Of a stretch of 60,396 nucleotides of DNA, positions 18,314 through 27,056 are shown in pieces; position 1 is the stretch's first letter; each line of letters opens with the position of its first letter. The DNA is from Rhodospirillales bacterium (GTDB taxonomy: Bacteria; Pseudomonadota; Alphaproteobacteria; Acetobacterales; Acetobacteraceae), in assembly GCA_017304945.1 (NCBI GenBank), contig JAFKLG010000079.1:1-60396 (forward strand). Reading direction: 5' to 3'. The notes beneath the pieces are model-generated. The model was given only the letters and a program-made list of their open reading frames with translations. It searched no databases and had not been told where the DNA came from. A program made the translations under genes and the position numbers.

Positions 18314-18440
18314 GCGGACCCGTACCGGACCCCAGGATCGGCGGCGCGCGGACCACGCGGTGCGGGAGACCGGCGCGCGGGGCGGCCCCGCGCGGCAGCA
18401 CCGTTCCCCCCATGGGAAAAACCTTCTAGGTTGCCGCCCG

Positions 18441-19058
18441 ATGCTGACCGACCTGCCGAACGTCCTGACGCTGTCGCGCATCGCGGCCATTCCGCTGCTG
18501 GTCGCGCTGGTGGCTCTGCATGACCCGCGGGCGGACTTCGCGGCATGCCTCGTCTTCGCCGCCGCCGCGATCACGGACTACTTCGACGGCCGGCTCGCGC
18601 GGTCCCGCCGCCAGCAATCCGACCTCGGCCGCATGCTGGACCCGATCGCCGACAAGCTGCTGGTGGGCGCGGCGCTGATGATGCTGGTCGGGCAGGAGCG
18701 GCTGTCGACCCTGGGCCTCTACCCGGCAATCGTGATCATGCTGCGGGAGATCCTGGTCAGCGGCCTGCGCGAGTATCTGGCGGGCATCCGCATCGGCCTG
18801 CCGGTCACCCGCCTCGCCAAGTGGAAGACCGGCTTTCAGATGGGCGCGCTGGGCACGCTGCTGGCAGGCGACACCTCGGCCAAGCTGCTGCATCTGAGCT
18901 TCATCCCCGTGTCCACGATCGGCGAGGCGATGCTGTGGGTCGCCGCCGGGCTGACGCTGATCACCGGCTGGGACTACCTGACCGCCGGGCTGCGCCATGC
19001 CGCCGCCCCCTCCGGCGGCCCCGGCCCGCACGACGTATTGCCCAAGCAGCCGGGATGA
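18441..19058 (+). CDS. pgsA: CDP-diacylglycerol-glycerol-3-phosphate 3-phosphatidyltransferase
   Basis: A 205-residue inner-membrane enzyme that makes phosphatidylglycerol phosphate. The CDP-alcohol phosphotransferase signature D-G-x2-A-R-x8-G-x3-D-x3-D is exact (DGRLAR, then GRMLDPIADK). Several hydrophobic helices follow, and LREILVSGLREYLAG is the PgsA-type segment. The frame is open to 18360, but ATG 18441 begins the typical LTDLPNVLTLSRI start. mobB lies 43 bp downstream. Confidence 0.94.
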   Translation: MLTDLPNVLTLSRIAAIPLLVALVALHDPRADFAACLVFAAAAITDYFDGRLARSRRQQSDLGRMLDPIADKLLVGAALMMLVGQERLSTLGLYPAIVIMLREILVSGLREYLAGIRIGLPVTRLAKWKTGFQMGALGTLLAGDTSAKLLHLSFIPVSTIGEAMLWVAAGLTLITGWDYLTAGLRHAAAPSGGPGPHDVLPKQPG

Positions 19059-19101
19059 AGCCCGCCGTGTTCCGAGCCGGCACCGCGTGGACCCGTCATC
19101 C

Positions 19102-19611
19102 ATGAAGGTGCTGGGCGTCGTCGGCTGGTCCGGCAGCGGCAAGACCACGCTGCTGGAGGCGGTGATCCCGCTGCTCTGCGCGGCCGGGCGGTCGGTCTCC
19201 ACCGTGAAGCACGCGCATCATGGGTTCGACATGGACCGCCCCGGCAAGGACACGTTCCGTCACCGGGAGGCCGGCGCCCGCGAGGTGCTGGTCGCGACCG
19301 CGTCCCGCTGGGCCCTGTTGCACGAGGTCACCGGACCCGAACCCGCCCTGCCGGACTTGCTGACGCGGCTGCAACCCGTCGACCTGGTGCTGGTGGAGGG
19401 CTTCAAGTCCCACCCGTTCCCCAAGCTCGAAGTGCATCGGCCGGCCCTCGGCAAACCGCCGATCTGGCCGTCCGATCCAGACATCGTCGCGATCGCGAGC
19501 GATGTGGCGCTGGAAACGGGAAACCGGACCTGGCTGGCCCTGAATCGTCCGGCCGAAGTGGCGGACTGGATCATGGGTCTGCTAAATGGCCCGGACATCA
19601 CCCATCCTTGA
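19102..19611 (+). CDS. mobB: Molybdopterin-guanine dinucleotide biosynthesis adapter MobB
   Basis: A 169-residue P-loop GTPase (GWSGSGKTTLLEAV near the N-terminus) with the MobB features STVKHAHHGFDMDRPGKDTFRHREAGA and LVLVEGFKSHPFPKLEV. It assists MobA in attaching GMP to molybdopterin for DMSO-reductase-type enzymes. The ATG at 19102 is at the first conserved strand (MKVLGVVGWSG). It starts a small molybdenum-cofactor group with moaD and moaE, interrupted by a lipoprotein gene. Confidence 0.94.
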   Translation: MKVLGVVGWSGSGKTTLLEAVIPLLCAAGRSVSTVKHAHHGFDMDRPGKDTFRHREAGAREVLVATASRWALLHEVTGPEPALPDLLTRLQPVDLVLVEGFKSHPFPKLEVHRPALGKPPIWPSDPDIVAIASDVALETGNRTWLALNRPAEVADWIMGLLNGPDITHP

Positions 19612-19713
19612 GCCCGAGTCGGGCCAAGGGCCGAGTACGTTGTCGACCAGGCATGCCCGGAGCCCGGTCGAAGTCCATCCGGTGCAACCTTCTCCCGTGG
19701 GGAGCCTATCTGC

Positions 19714-20370
19714 ATGCGGCGTTTTGACTCGCTCCGCCTCACTCTGACGCTGAGCACCCTGGTTCTGGGCGCGCTCCCCCTCGCCGGGTGCGGCTACCAG
19801 ACATGGTCGGAGCCGCCGTTCACGACCGGCACCAACCCGAACCAGCCCGAAGGTTCCAGCGAGAACATGCAGCGCGTGATGGGCAAGCCGGTACAGACCA
19901 GCGCGCTCACCACCGAACCCGGCGATATCTGGCCGGGCCCGCTGCCCCCGACCCTGACCCTGCAGGACCTGGAGAGGAACGGCTCGCTGACGCCGGGGGT
20001 CGAGCAGCCGGTTCCGGGCTCCCCCGACGCGCGCGGCATGTCCTTCCAGCACTCCGTCCCGGCCCAGCAGCCGGCGCCCGCCCGCGGCAGTTCGACGCCG
20101 CCCGGATCGACGCAGCCGGGCCTGAACACGCCCGCAGTTCCGCCCACCGGCGCACCGAGCGCGACGGTCAATCCGCCCGCGACCGGCGGCGGACCCGGGC
20201 AGGTTTACCAGACGCCGCGCGGCGCAGCCGTGACCACCGGCGGCGGCCCCGGCTACCAGACCACCGTCACGCCTGGCGGCGGATCGGCCATCGTGGTCCC
20301 GAACGGCAACGGCACCAGCACGGTCATCTACTCGGACGGGCGCATCGAGACGGTGACGACGCCGAAGTAA
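19714..20370 (+). CDS. Hypothetical lipoprotein, Pro/Gly-rich
   Basis: A 218-residue protein with a type II signal peptide: basic MRRFDSLR, a hydrophobic stretch, and the lipobox LAGC with Cys26 as the lipidated residue. The mature part is low complexity, rich in Pro, Gly, Thr and Ser, and contains two GGGPG-Y/V-QT repeats and a C-terminal VIYSDGRIETV segment. No enzymatic domain is recognised. Its position between mobB and moaD, in the same direction and only 17 bp before moaD, suggests co-transcription but no obvious link to cofactor synthesis. Confidence 0.8.
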   Translation: MRRFDSLRLTLTLSTLVLGALPLAGCGYQTWSEPPFTTGTNPNQPEGSSENMQRVMGKPVQTSALTTEPGDIWPGPLPPTLTLQDLERNGSLTPGVEQPVPGSPDARGMSFQHSVPAQQPAPARGSSTPPGSTQPGLNTPAVPPTGAPSATVNPPATGGGPGQVYQTPRGAAVTTGGGPGYQTTVTPGGGSAIVVPNGNGTSTVIYSDGRIETVTTPK

Positions 20371-20387
20371 CTCCCTATCTCCTCGAC

Positions 20388-20651
20388 ATGAGCGCACGCG
20401 TCACCGTCCTGTATTTCGCCTGGCTGCGGGAGCGGGTTGGCCTGTCGGAGGAACAGGTCGACCTGCCAGCCGATGGCGTCACGGTCGGCGACCTCGCCGG
20501 GCTGCTCGCCGCCCGCAGTGCGGGCCACGCGGCGGCGTTCCAGAACCGCCGCACCCTGCGCTGCGCCGTGAACCAGGAGTTCGCCGACCCCGCCGCGATC
20601 GTGCGCGGCGGCGACGAGGTCGCGTTCTTCCCGCCGGTGACGGGCGGCTGA
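20388..20651 (+). CDS. moaD: Molybdopterin synthase sulfur-carrier subunit
   Basis: An 87-residue ubiquitin-like protein (VTVLYFAWLRERVGLSEEQVDLP start, DEVAFFPPVTGG end). The C-terminal Gly-Gly is thiocarboxylated and donates sulfur to precursor Z within MoaD-MoaE. The frame is open far upstream through the lipoprotein region, but ATG 20388 gives the normal MoaD length. The stop overlaps the moaE start (TGATG). Confidence 0.96.
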   Translation: MSARVTVLYFAWLRERVGLSEEQVDLPADGVTVGDLAGLLAARSAGHAAAFQNRRTLRCAVNQEFADPAAIVRGGDEVAFFPPVTGG

Positions 20652-21133
20652 TGGCGACGATCCGGGTCCAGACGGCACCGTTCGATGTCGGCGCCGAGAT
20701 CGCCGCCCTCACCGCCGGCCGGCATGATATCGGCGGCATCGGCTGCTTCCTGGGTGTCGTGCGGGACGATGCGGTCGCGGCCGGGGGCGCGCCTTCGCTC
20801 GCCGCCCTGACGCTCGAGCATTATCCGGGCATGACCGAACGCGCCATCGCCCGCATCGCCGCGGAGGCGGAGCGGCGGTGGTCGCTCTCCGGCTGCACCG
20901 TCATCCACCGCGTCGGGCGGCTCACGCCCAACGAACCCATCGTGCTGGTGGTGGCGTGCAGCGCGCATCGCCAAGCCGCGCTGGATGCGACCGCCTTCCT
21001 GATCGACTGGCTGAAAACCCGCGCGCCGTTCTGGAAGCGGGAAGAGTTCGTCGACGGGCGTGCCACCTGGGTGGATGCCCGTGAGAGCGACGACGCGGCC
21101 GCCGCGCGCTGGGGCGGCGACACCGCGGCCTGA
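20651..21133 (+). CDS. moaE: Molybdopterin synthase catalytic subunit
   Basis: A 160-residue protein converting precursor Z to molybdopterin with MoaD. Signatures are GGIGCFLGVVRDD, LEHYPGMTERAIARIAAEAE, HRVGRLTPNEPIVLVV and the C-terminal LKTRAPFWKREEF containing the active-site lysines. Start and moaD stop overlap, so a stoichiometric heterotetramer is probably made by coupled translation. Confidence 0.97.
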   Translation: MATIRVQTAPFDVGAEIAALTAGRHDIGGIGCFLGVVRDDAVAAGGAPSLAALTLEHYPGMTERAIARIAAEAERRWSLSGCTVIHRVGRLTPNEPIVLVVACSAHRQAALDATAFLIDWLKTRAPFWKREEFVDGRATWVDARESDDAAAARWGGDTAA

Positions 21134-21206
21134 TCCGCCGCTTCGGTCGAACGCAAGCCCCGCCCGCACTGTTCTCCTCGCGACCCATAGCGCGAGGAAA
21201 TGCCGC

Positions 21207-21698
21207 ATGCCCGCTCCCACCTCTCTCAAGGATCTCTATGTCGACGAGCTCCGGGATCTCTGGTCGGCGAACGACCAGATGGCCGGGATCGTGCAGGAGA
21301 TGCGCCAGAAGGCCAGCGATGACGGCCTGCGAAACACGCTCGAGCATGCCGAAACCGGGATCGACGCGCATACCTCCACCCTCCGTGGCCTGCTCGAGGC
21401 GCAGGGCGGCGCGGTCGGGCCGGAGCGGTGCCGCGGCATGGAAGGCCTGGTCCGCGAGGCGCGGGCACATGCGCTTGCGGCCACGCCCCAGGACCCGAAG
21501 CTGGGTGACCTCGCAATCATCGCGCAGTACCAGCGCATGTCCCACTACGGCGTCGCCGCCTTCGGCACCGCCGCAGCCTATGCCCACGCGCTCGGCCTCA
21601 CCCAGGACGAGCAGACGCTGAAATCGGTGGTGAGCGACATCTACAAGGGCGACGCGATCGCGACCCATCTGGCCGAACGGCTGGAAGCGGCCGCCTGA
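21207..21698 (+). CDS. DUF892 (YciE/YciF-type) ferritin-like protein
   Basis: A 163-residue four-helix protein. It starts with the typical LKDLYVDELRDLWSAND and continues with EHAETGIDAHTSTLRGLLEAQG and DLAIIAQYQRMSHYGVAAFGTAAAYA, which contain the Glu/His positions of the ferritin-like di-metal fold. Family members are induced by general or osmotic stress; their biochemical role is not settled. Convergent with the topoisomerase gene, with a GC hairpin between them. Confidence 0.9.
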   Translation: MPAPTSLKDLYVDELRDLWSANDQMAGIVQEMRQKASDDGLRNTLEHAETGIDAHTSTLRGLLEAQGGAVGPERCRGMEGLVREARAHALAATPQDPKLGDLAIIAQYQRMSHYGVAAFGTAAAYAHALGLTQDEQTLKSVVSDIYKGDAIATHLAERLEAAA

Positions 21699-21725
21699 TC
21701 CTGCCTCCCTCGCCCTGCCTGATCA

Positions 21726-21753
21726 GGCGCCCGCGCGAGCCCGCGGGGGCGCC
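21726..21753. terminator. Hairpin between convergent genes
   Basis: GGCGCC at both ends with an almost complementary interior (CGCG...CGCGG) gives a strong GC hairpin in the 90-bp gap between the DUF892 and topoisomerase genes. No T-run is seen on either side. A small perfect palindrome GCCTGATCAGGC precedes it. Confidence 0.4.
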
Positions 21754-21788
21754 GCACCGGTGCCGCCCCCCGCGTCCCGGTGCCGGTG

Positions 21789-22955
21789 TCAGGCGGCGCG
21801 CTTCCTTCGGCGGGGGCGCGTGCCCTCGGCGCCGATCGGGGTCGGCGCCTCGGCCGCGTCGCGCAGCCGGCGGCTGAGGAAGGCGGTCACCGCCGCCTCC
21901 TCGGCCTTCAGCCCGTCCGGCGGATCGGCCAGCGCAGCCTCGGCCCGCTGCTTCAGCGCATCGGCCAGGCTGCCATCGAGGTAGCCGTCGAAGATGGCCG
22001 GATGGATGTAGCACTTGCGGCAGATCGCCGGGGTGTTGCCCAGCATCTTCGACACCGCCTCCACCGCGCGCAGCACGTTCTTCTTCGCCTTGGCCTCGGT
22101 GTCGTACTGCTCCAGCTCCTGCAGCGCGAGCGCCGCGAGGTTCGTCGCCGCCCAGGTGCGGAAATCCTTGGCGGTGATCTCCTCCCCGGTGATCGCCTTC
22201 AGGTATTCGTTCACGTCGTCGGAATCGATGCCGCGCGGCGTGCCATCCTCATCCAGGTACTGGAACAGCTCCTGCCCCGGCAGGTCCTGGCAGCGCTTCA
22301 CCACCGCGGCGAGGCGGCGGCTGCGCAGGTCGATGTGATGGTCCAACCCGTGCTTGCCGCGGAAGTCGAAGCGCAGGCGGTTGGAGCCATCGACCTTCAC
22401 GTGCCGGTTGCGCAGCGTGGTCAGGCCGAAGCTCTTGTTGGTCTTCGCGTATTCCTCGTTGCCCACGCGCATCAGCGTGGTCTCGAGCAGGCGCACGATC
22501 GCCGCCAGCACCTTCTCCCGCGGCAGGCCACGATGCGACAGATCCTGCTCCACCCGCGCGCGGATCAAGGGCAACACGCGGCCGAAGACCAGCATCTTGC
22601 CGTATTTCGCCTCGTCCCGAACGGCACGCCAGCGCGGGTGATAGCGATACTGCTTGCGGCCGCGGGCATCCCGCCCGCTCGCCTGCAGATGCCCGTTCGG
22701 ATCGGGGCAGATCCACACCTGCTCATAGGCGGGCGGGATCGCGAGCTTGCGGATGCGGGCGAGCGTCCCCTCCTCGGTGATCGTGCGCCCGTCAGGGCCC
22801 CGATACACGAAGCCCTCCGCGCCGCGGATCCGCGTGATGCCCGGCTTCGTATCGGTGACGTAGCGCAGCTTGGCGGCCTTGGCGGCGGCCTTCAGGTCCT
22901 CGATCGAGGTGCCCGACAGCGGCTGTTCCAGCGGCAGGGGTTGCGGTTTCGACAT
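21789..22955 (-). CDS. DNA topoisomerase IB (poxvirus type)
   Basis: A 388-residue bacterial topoisomerase IB that relaxes supercoils through a 3'-phosphotyrosyl intermediate. It has the N-terminal DNA-binding domain (LRYVTDTKPGITRIR, YRYHPRWRAVRDEAKY), the catalytic core with VGNEEYAKTNKSFGLTTLR, KAITGEEITAKDFRTW, and the nucleophile Tyr316 in CRKCYIHPAIFDGY. The C-terminus is basic (RPRRRKRAA). The family is common in soil and radiation-tolerant bacteria. It is followed upstream by DUF1003 and glgX genes on the same strand. Confidence 0.96.
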   Translation of the reverse strand: MSKPQPLPLEQPLSGTSIEDLKAAAKAAKLRYVTDTKPGITRIRGAEGFVYRGPDGRTITEEGTLARIRKLAIPPAYEQVWICPDPNGHLQASGRDARGRKQYRYHPRWRAVRDEAKYGKMLVFGRVLPLIRARVEQDLSHRGLPREKVLAAIVRLLETTLMRVGNEEYAKTNKSFGLTTLRNRHVKVDGSNRLRFDFRGKHGLDHHIDLRSRRLAAVVKRCQDLPGQELFQYLDEDGTPRGIDSDDVNEYLKAITGEEITAKDFRTWAATNLAALALQELEQYDTEAKAKKNVLRAVEAVSKMLGNTPAICRKCYIHPAIFDGYLDGSLADALKQRAEAALADPPDGLKAEEAAVTAFLSRRLRDAAEAPTPIGAEGTRPRRRKRAA

Positions 22956-22980
22956 GGACCCTCCGGCACCCCAACGCGCG

Positions 22981-23508
22981 TCAGTCGTCCGGGTTCGCGC
23001 GCGTTTCCTGGTTCAGCCGGACGTCGAGCGTGTTGACCACCCCCTCCAGCGGTGTCTCGCGGGAGAGTTCGGCGGCGGCCACCGCACCTCGTTCCACCTG
23101 CAACTGTTCGGCGATGCGTTCAGTCAGCTGCAGCAGCGTCGTCACCTCCCGCTCGGTCAGCAAGTTGATCTGCAGATCGACATGCGCGCGCCGGTCGGAG
23201 AGGTAGCCCATGCGGTTCTGCTTGATCAGCACGAAGGTGGAGAGCAGCACCCCCTCCATCGAGACGATCATGCAGAGGAGCTGGAACGGGTACGGGTCGA
23301 ACGGACGCACCAGCGGCAGCACGCCAGTGTTGATCGTCGCCCAGAGCGCGAACCACAGCAGGTGCAGGGCGACGAACGACACCGTGCCGACGAAACCCGC
23401 GATGCCGTCCGCCAGCCGGTCCGCAAGGCTGCGGCGACGCATCGCCGCAGCCTCCAGGCGCAGAACCGTCTCGATGTTCTGCGCGACGGTGTCTGGCGTT
23501 TCGGACAT
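22981..23508 (-). CDS. DUF1003 membrane protein
   Basis: A 175-residue protein with two transmembrane helices at about 37-59 and 74-95 and a cytoplasmic C-terminus predicted helical (LQINLLTEREVTTLLQLTERI). The segment FDPYPFQLLCMIVSMEGVLLS and the following IKQNRM are the DUF1003 signature. Function unknown. It is three bases from glgX and 25 bases from the topoisomerase gene, so all three are probably one transcript. Confidence 0.9.
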   Translation of the reverse strand: MSETPDTVAQNIETVLRLEAAAMRRRSLADRLADGIAGFVGTVSFVALHLLWFALWATINTGVLPLVRPFDPYPFQLLCMIVSMEGVLLSTFVLIKQNRMGYLSDRRAHVDLQINLLTEREVTTLLQLTERIAEQLQVERGAVAAAELSRETPLEGVVNTLDVRLNQETRANPDD

Positions 23509-23511
23509 CGC

Positions 23512-25761
23512 CTACCTCGACAGGGCTCGCTCCGCCTCCGGCCCCGTCTCGGGGTTGGCGACCGGGATCGGCTGTTCGGCCATCTGGCGGAACCTCTCCT
23601 GCACGCGGCGCAGGCCGACCGAACGCTGGCTCTCCGGCTCCAGCACGAACAGCACGACGGAGCGGCCGGTGACGAGGTACTCGTCCCCGGTCTCGAACGC
23701 TTCCCGGCCTTCGTCTTCCGGCATGTTGGTGTCGAGCAGGCAGCGCCACGCATTGCCGCCCACCACCTCAGGCAGCGTGAACGAGACCACGTCGTGATGC
23801 GCGTTCAGCACCAGCAGCGCGGTCGCATCCATGGCCGGACGCTTGATCCCGCTCGCCTGGGCGCGTCCATCCATCAGCATGCCGAAGCAACGGGCATTCG
23901 GGTCGCCCCACTGCTCCTCCTCCATGTCGGTCGCCGACGGCGTCAGCCAGCGCACGTCCTTCACGTCGAGATCGGCGTTGTACTCGCCGGTCAGGAACCG
24001 GGAGCGGCGCAGGATGGGAAAGGACTGCCGCAGCGCGATCACCTTGCGGACGAACTCCGCCAGCGCGACCTCGCGTTCGCCGAAATCCCAGTTCACCCAG
24101 GAAATCTCGTTGTCCTGGCAATAGGCGTTGTTGTTGCCCTGCTGCGTGCGTCCGGACTCGTCACCCGCCAGCACCATGGGTGTGCCCTGCGACAGCAGCA
24201 GCGTCGCCAGCAAGTTGCGCTTCTGGCGTTCACGCAGCCCGAGGATCTCCGGATCGTCGGTCGGCCCCTCCACCCCATGATTCCACGAGATGTTGTCCGA
24301 GTGCCCGTCCCGGTTGTCTTCCCCGTTCGCCTCGTTGTGCTTGTCGTTGTAAGAGACGAGGTCGTGCAGGGTGAAACCATCATGTGCGGTGATGAAGTTC
24401 ACGCTCGCCCAAGGCTTGCGGCCGCGCTTGTTGAAGCAGTCGGCGGAGGCCGCCATGCGCGTCGCGAGTTCGGGGAGCTTGCCCTCGTCGCCCTTCCAAT
24501 AGGCCCGCACGGTGTCGCGGAACTTGTCGTTCCACTCCGCCCAGCCGGGCGGGAAGCCACCCACCTGATATCCGCCGGGGCCGATGTCCCATGGTTCCGC
24601 GATCAGCTTCACCTTGGACAGCACGGGATCCTGCAGGCACGAATCCAGGAAGCCGTGGCCCTCGTCGAAGCCGTAATGCTCGCGGGCGAGGATGGTGCCG
24701 AGGTCGAAGCGGAACCCATCGACATGCATCTCGCAGACCCAGTAGCGCAGGCTGTCGGTCACCATCTGCAGCACGCGCGGGTGGCTCATGTTGAGCGTGT
24801 TCCCGGTGCCGGTGTCGTTGATGTAGTAGCGTTGCTGCTCCGGCATCAGCCGGTAGTAGGAGGCGTTGTCGATCCCCTTGAACGACAGGGTCGGGCCGCG
24901 CTCATTGCCTTCGGCGGTATGATTGTAGACGACGTCCAGGATCACCTCGAGCCCGGCATCGTGCAGGCGGGCGATCATTTCCTTGAACTCGGAAAACACG
25001 AAGTCGGGCACGGCGGAATAGCGCGGATCCGGGGCGAAGAAGCCGATCGTGTTGTAGCCCCAGTAGTTCGTCAGCCCCTTGTCGAGCAGATAGCTGTCGT
25101 TGACGAAGGAATGAATGGGCAGCAGCTCGACGGAGGTGACGCCCAGCGACTTGACGTAGTCCACGATCTCCTTGCGGCCGAGCCCCGAGAACGTGCCGCG
25201 CATGTGTTCGGGGACCAGCGGGTGCAGCTTGGTGAAACCGCGGACATGGGTTTCGTAGACAATGGTGCGGTCCCACGGAACCGACGGCGGGCGTTCGCGG
25301 CCCCAGGTGAACGCGGGATCGATGACGCGGCCCTTCGGCATGAACGGGGCGCTGTCGCGCTCGTCGAAGGTCAGGTCGTCGCCTTCGGCTCCGATCGTGT
25401 AGCCGAAGCAGGCATGATCCCATGTCAGCTTGCCGACATGCGCCTTGGCGTAGGGATCGAGCACCAGCTTGTTCGGATTGAAACGATGCCCGGCTTCGGG
25501 GTCGTAGGGACCATGCACCCGATAGCCATAAACGGTGCCGGGGCGCGCGTCCGGCAGATATCCGTGCCAGACTTCGTTGGTGTACTCAGGGAGCTCGATG
25601 CGTTCGAGTTCGGTCTCGCCGGCATCGTCGAACAGACAGAGCTCGACCTTCGTTGCATTGGCGGAAAACAGGGCGAAGTTGACGCCAAGCCCATCCCAGG
25701 TGGCCCCGAGCGGGCCAGGAGAGCCTTCGATGATGCGAGTACGGGGGGCGGCAGTCGGCAT
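23512..25761 (-). CDS. glgX: Glycogen debranching enzyme
   Basis: A 749-residue GH13 enzyme cutting alpha-1,6 branches of phosphorylase-limit glycogen. An N-terminal CBM48 (LGATWDGLGVNFALFSANA) is followed by the TIM barrel with region I DVVYNHTAEGNE, region II GFRFDLGT (nucleophile Asp353), region III LIAEPWD (acid/base Glu389) and region IV TAHDG (Asp461). The length is usual for GlgX/TreX. No other glycogen genes are in the window. A GC hairpin separates it from the CsbD-like gene upstream. Confidence 0.97.
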   Translation of the reverse strand: MPTAAPRTRIIEGSPGPLGATWDGLGVNFALFSANATKVELCLFDDAGETELERIELPEYTNEVWHGYLPDARPGTVYGYRVHGPYDPEAGHRFNPNKLVLDPYAKAHVGKLTWDHACFGYTIGAEGDDLTFDERDSAPFMPKGRVIDPAFTWGRERPPSVPWDRTIVYETHVRGFTKLHPLVPEHMRGTFSGLGRKEIVDYVKSLGVTSVELLPIHSFVNDSYLLDKGLTNYWGYNTIGFFAPDPRYSAVPDFVFSEFKEMIARLHDAGLEVILDVVYNHTAEGNERGPTLSFKGIDNASYYRLMPEQQRYYINDTGTGNTLNMSHPRVLQMVTDSLRYWVCEMHVDGFRFDLGTILAREHYGFDEGHGFLDSCLQDPVLSKVKLIAEPWDIGPGGYQVGGFPPGWAEWNDKFRDTVRAYWKGDEGKLPELATRMAASADCFNKRGRKPWASVNFITAHDGFTLHDLVSYNDKHNEANGEDNRDGHSDNISWNHGVEGPTDDPEILGLRERQKRNLLATLLLSQGTPMVLAGDESGRTQQGNNNAYCQDNEISWVNWDFGEREVALAEFVRKVIALRQSFPILRRSRFLTGEYNADLDVKDVRWLTPSATDMEEEQWGDPNARCFGMLMDGRAQASGIKRPAMDATALLVLNAHHDVVSFTLPEVVGGNAWRCLLDTNMPEDEGREAFETGDEYLVTGRSVVLFVLEPESQRSVGLRRVQERFRQMAEQPIPVANPETGPEAERALSR

Positions 25762-25799
25762 GCGGGGCTCCGGTCGGGTGCGGGAAGATGAGATGCGAA

Positions 25800-25817
25800 G
25801 GGGGGCCTTCGCCCCCC
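25800..25817 (-). terminator. Intrinsic-type hairpin after the CsbD-like gene
   Basis: GGGGGGC/GCCCCCC, seven base pairs with a four-base loop, lies nine bases past the CsbD-like stop codon on the minus strand, followed by a pyrimidine-rich tract rather than a pure U-run. It separates this gene from glgX. Confidence 0.6.
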
Positions 25818-25826
25818 TCCGACCCG

Positions 25827-26057
25827 CTACGCCGTGAGGCGCCCGAGGATGTAGCCGAGACCGAGGGCCACGGCGATCGAGGCGACGGGCTGCGACTTCA
25901 CCATGTCGCCGAACTGTCCCATCGCCTGTTGGGCCTGCCCAGCGGCCTGGTTGTACATCCCCTCGGCCTGCGTCTTCGTGTCGCCGGCGAGATTGCCGAC
26001 GGTCTCCTGCACACGACCACCCAGGTCGCGCGCCGTTCCTTGCAAACGATCGCTCAT
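25827..26057 (-). CDS. CsbD-like small stress protein with C-terminal membrane anchor
   Basis: A 76-residue protein. The first half (MSDRLQGTARDLGGRVQETVG) resembles CsbD; the middle is an Ala/Gln helix; the C-terminal VASIAVALGLGYILGRLTA is a hydrophobic helix as in ElaB/YqjD (DUF883) proteins that anchor to the inner membrane. ATG 26057 follows a clear AGGAG; the frame is open further upstream without similarity. Likely a general stress protein; precise role unknown. Confidence 0.85.
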   Translation of the reverse strand: MSDRLQGTARDLGGRVQETVGNLAGDTKTQAEGMYNQAAGQAQQAMGQFGDMVKSQPVASIAVALGLGYILGRLTA

Positions 26058-26128
26058 TCGAGGTTCTCCTGCTGCCTGCACCAGACGGGCTTGGGAGAAC
26101 GCGACAGCACCCCGAAAGTTCCGGTTCA

Positions 26129-27043
26129 TCAACCGAAATTGAGCCTCAGGCCCGGCGTTGGCCAACGCATGACACCGAGGCGGCCCGTGTCGGAAAGGGT
26201 GATGTACGCGGTCCGCAGATCCGGCCCGCCGAAGCAGATGTTGGTGGGGTACATGTCGGGCATCTTGACCGCGCGCACCACCTCACCGCCGGGTGAGATT
26301 TCCGTGATGAAGCCGGTGGTCAGCGTGGCGACCGCGATGTTGCCGTTCGCCAGCACGGCGAGGCTGTCGAACCGGGCGTTGCCGGGCAGGCCGCAGATGA
26401 CGCGGCCGCTATGCGGATGATGCGGTGCCGGCGGCTTCAGCACGCCGGGCGCCTCGATCTCGAACGCCCAGAGCCGTGCGCCTTCGGTGTCGGCCACGTA
26501 GATCGTCTTTCCGTCCGGTGACAGGCCACACCCGTTCGGGCTGAGGATCGGAAACGCGATCTCGCTGACGCGGGAGCCGTCCGGCAGCGCGTAGTACAGC
26601 CCGCCATGGTCGCGATGCCGCGCATAGCGCTTGCCGAGGTCGGTGAAATAGAACCCGCCCTGCGTGTCGAACACGAGATCGTTCGGCGCCGACAGCTTGT
26701 GGCCGTTCACCTCCTTGTAGAGCAGCGTCGCCTCGCCGGTCTTCGGATCGATGCGCTGGATCGAGCCGGACACGTAGTCCGGGTGCGGGCCGACGCCCAT
26801 CGAGTGGCCCTCGACGTAGCGGCTGCCGCCATTGTTGCACAGGTAGAAGGCGCCGTCCGGCCCGATCGCCAGTCCGTTCGGTCCACCGCCGGTCGCGGAG
26901 AACAGCGAGACGCTGCCGTCCGGTGCCACTTTCGAGCAGCGGTTGTTGCGGATCTCGGTCAGCACGACCGAGCCGTCCGGCAGCGCGACCGGGCCCTCGG
27001 GAAAGCCGAGACCGGTCGCCAGGATCTTCACGTCGTCGCTCAT
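26129..27043 (-). CDS. SMP-30/gluconolactonase-family protein
   Basis: A 304-residue six-bladed beta-propeller hydrolase. LGFPEGPVALPDGSVVLTEI opens with the metal-binding Glu, SAPNDLVFDTQGGFYFTD supplies the central Asn/Asp, and FPILSPNGCGLSPDGKTIYVADT the catalytic Asp region. Members hydrolyse sugar lactones such as D-glucono- or xylono-lactone. A strong GGAGG precedes ATG 27043. It is 13 bp downstream of the SDR gene on the same strand, which suggests a two-step oxidation: the dehydrogenase makes a lactone and this enzyme opens it. Confidence 0.92.
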   Translation of the reverse strand: MSDDVKILATGLGFPEGPVALPDGSVVLTEIRNNRCSKVAPDGSVSLFSATGGGPNGLAIGPDGAFYLCNNGGSRYVEGHSMGVGPHPDYVSGSIQRIDPKTGEATLLYKEVNGHKLSAPNDLVFDTQGGFYFTDLGKRYARHRDHGGLYYALPDGSRVSEIAFPILSPNGCGLSPDGKTIYVADTEGARLWAFEIEAPGVLKPPAPHHPHSGRVICGLPGNARFDSLAVLANGNIAVATLTTGFITEISPGGEVVRAVKMPDMYPTNICFGGPDLRTAYITLSDTGRLGVMRWPTPGLRLNFG

Positions 27044-27056
27044 GTCGTTGCCTCCC

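Noticed and set aside
16454..18574. 706-codon open frame on the minus strand
   Set aside because: Antisense to the acyl-CoA synthetase gene, whose motifs are intact.
22870..25791. 973-codon open frame on the plus strand
   Set aside because: It lies antisense to glgX and the DUF1003 gene, which have full domain signatures. Its composition is Arg/His/Val/Gln-rich with no recognisable motif, as expected opposite GC-rich genes.
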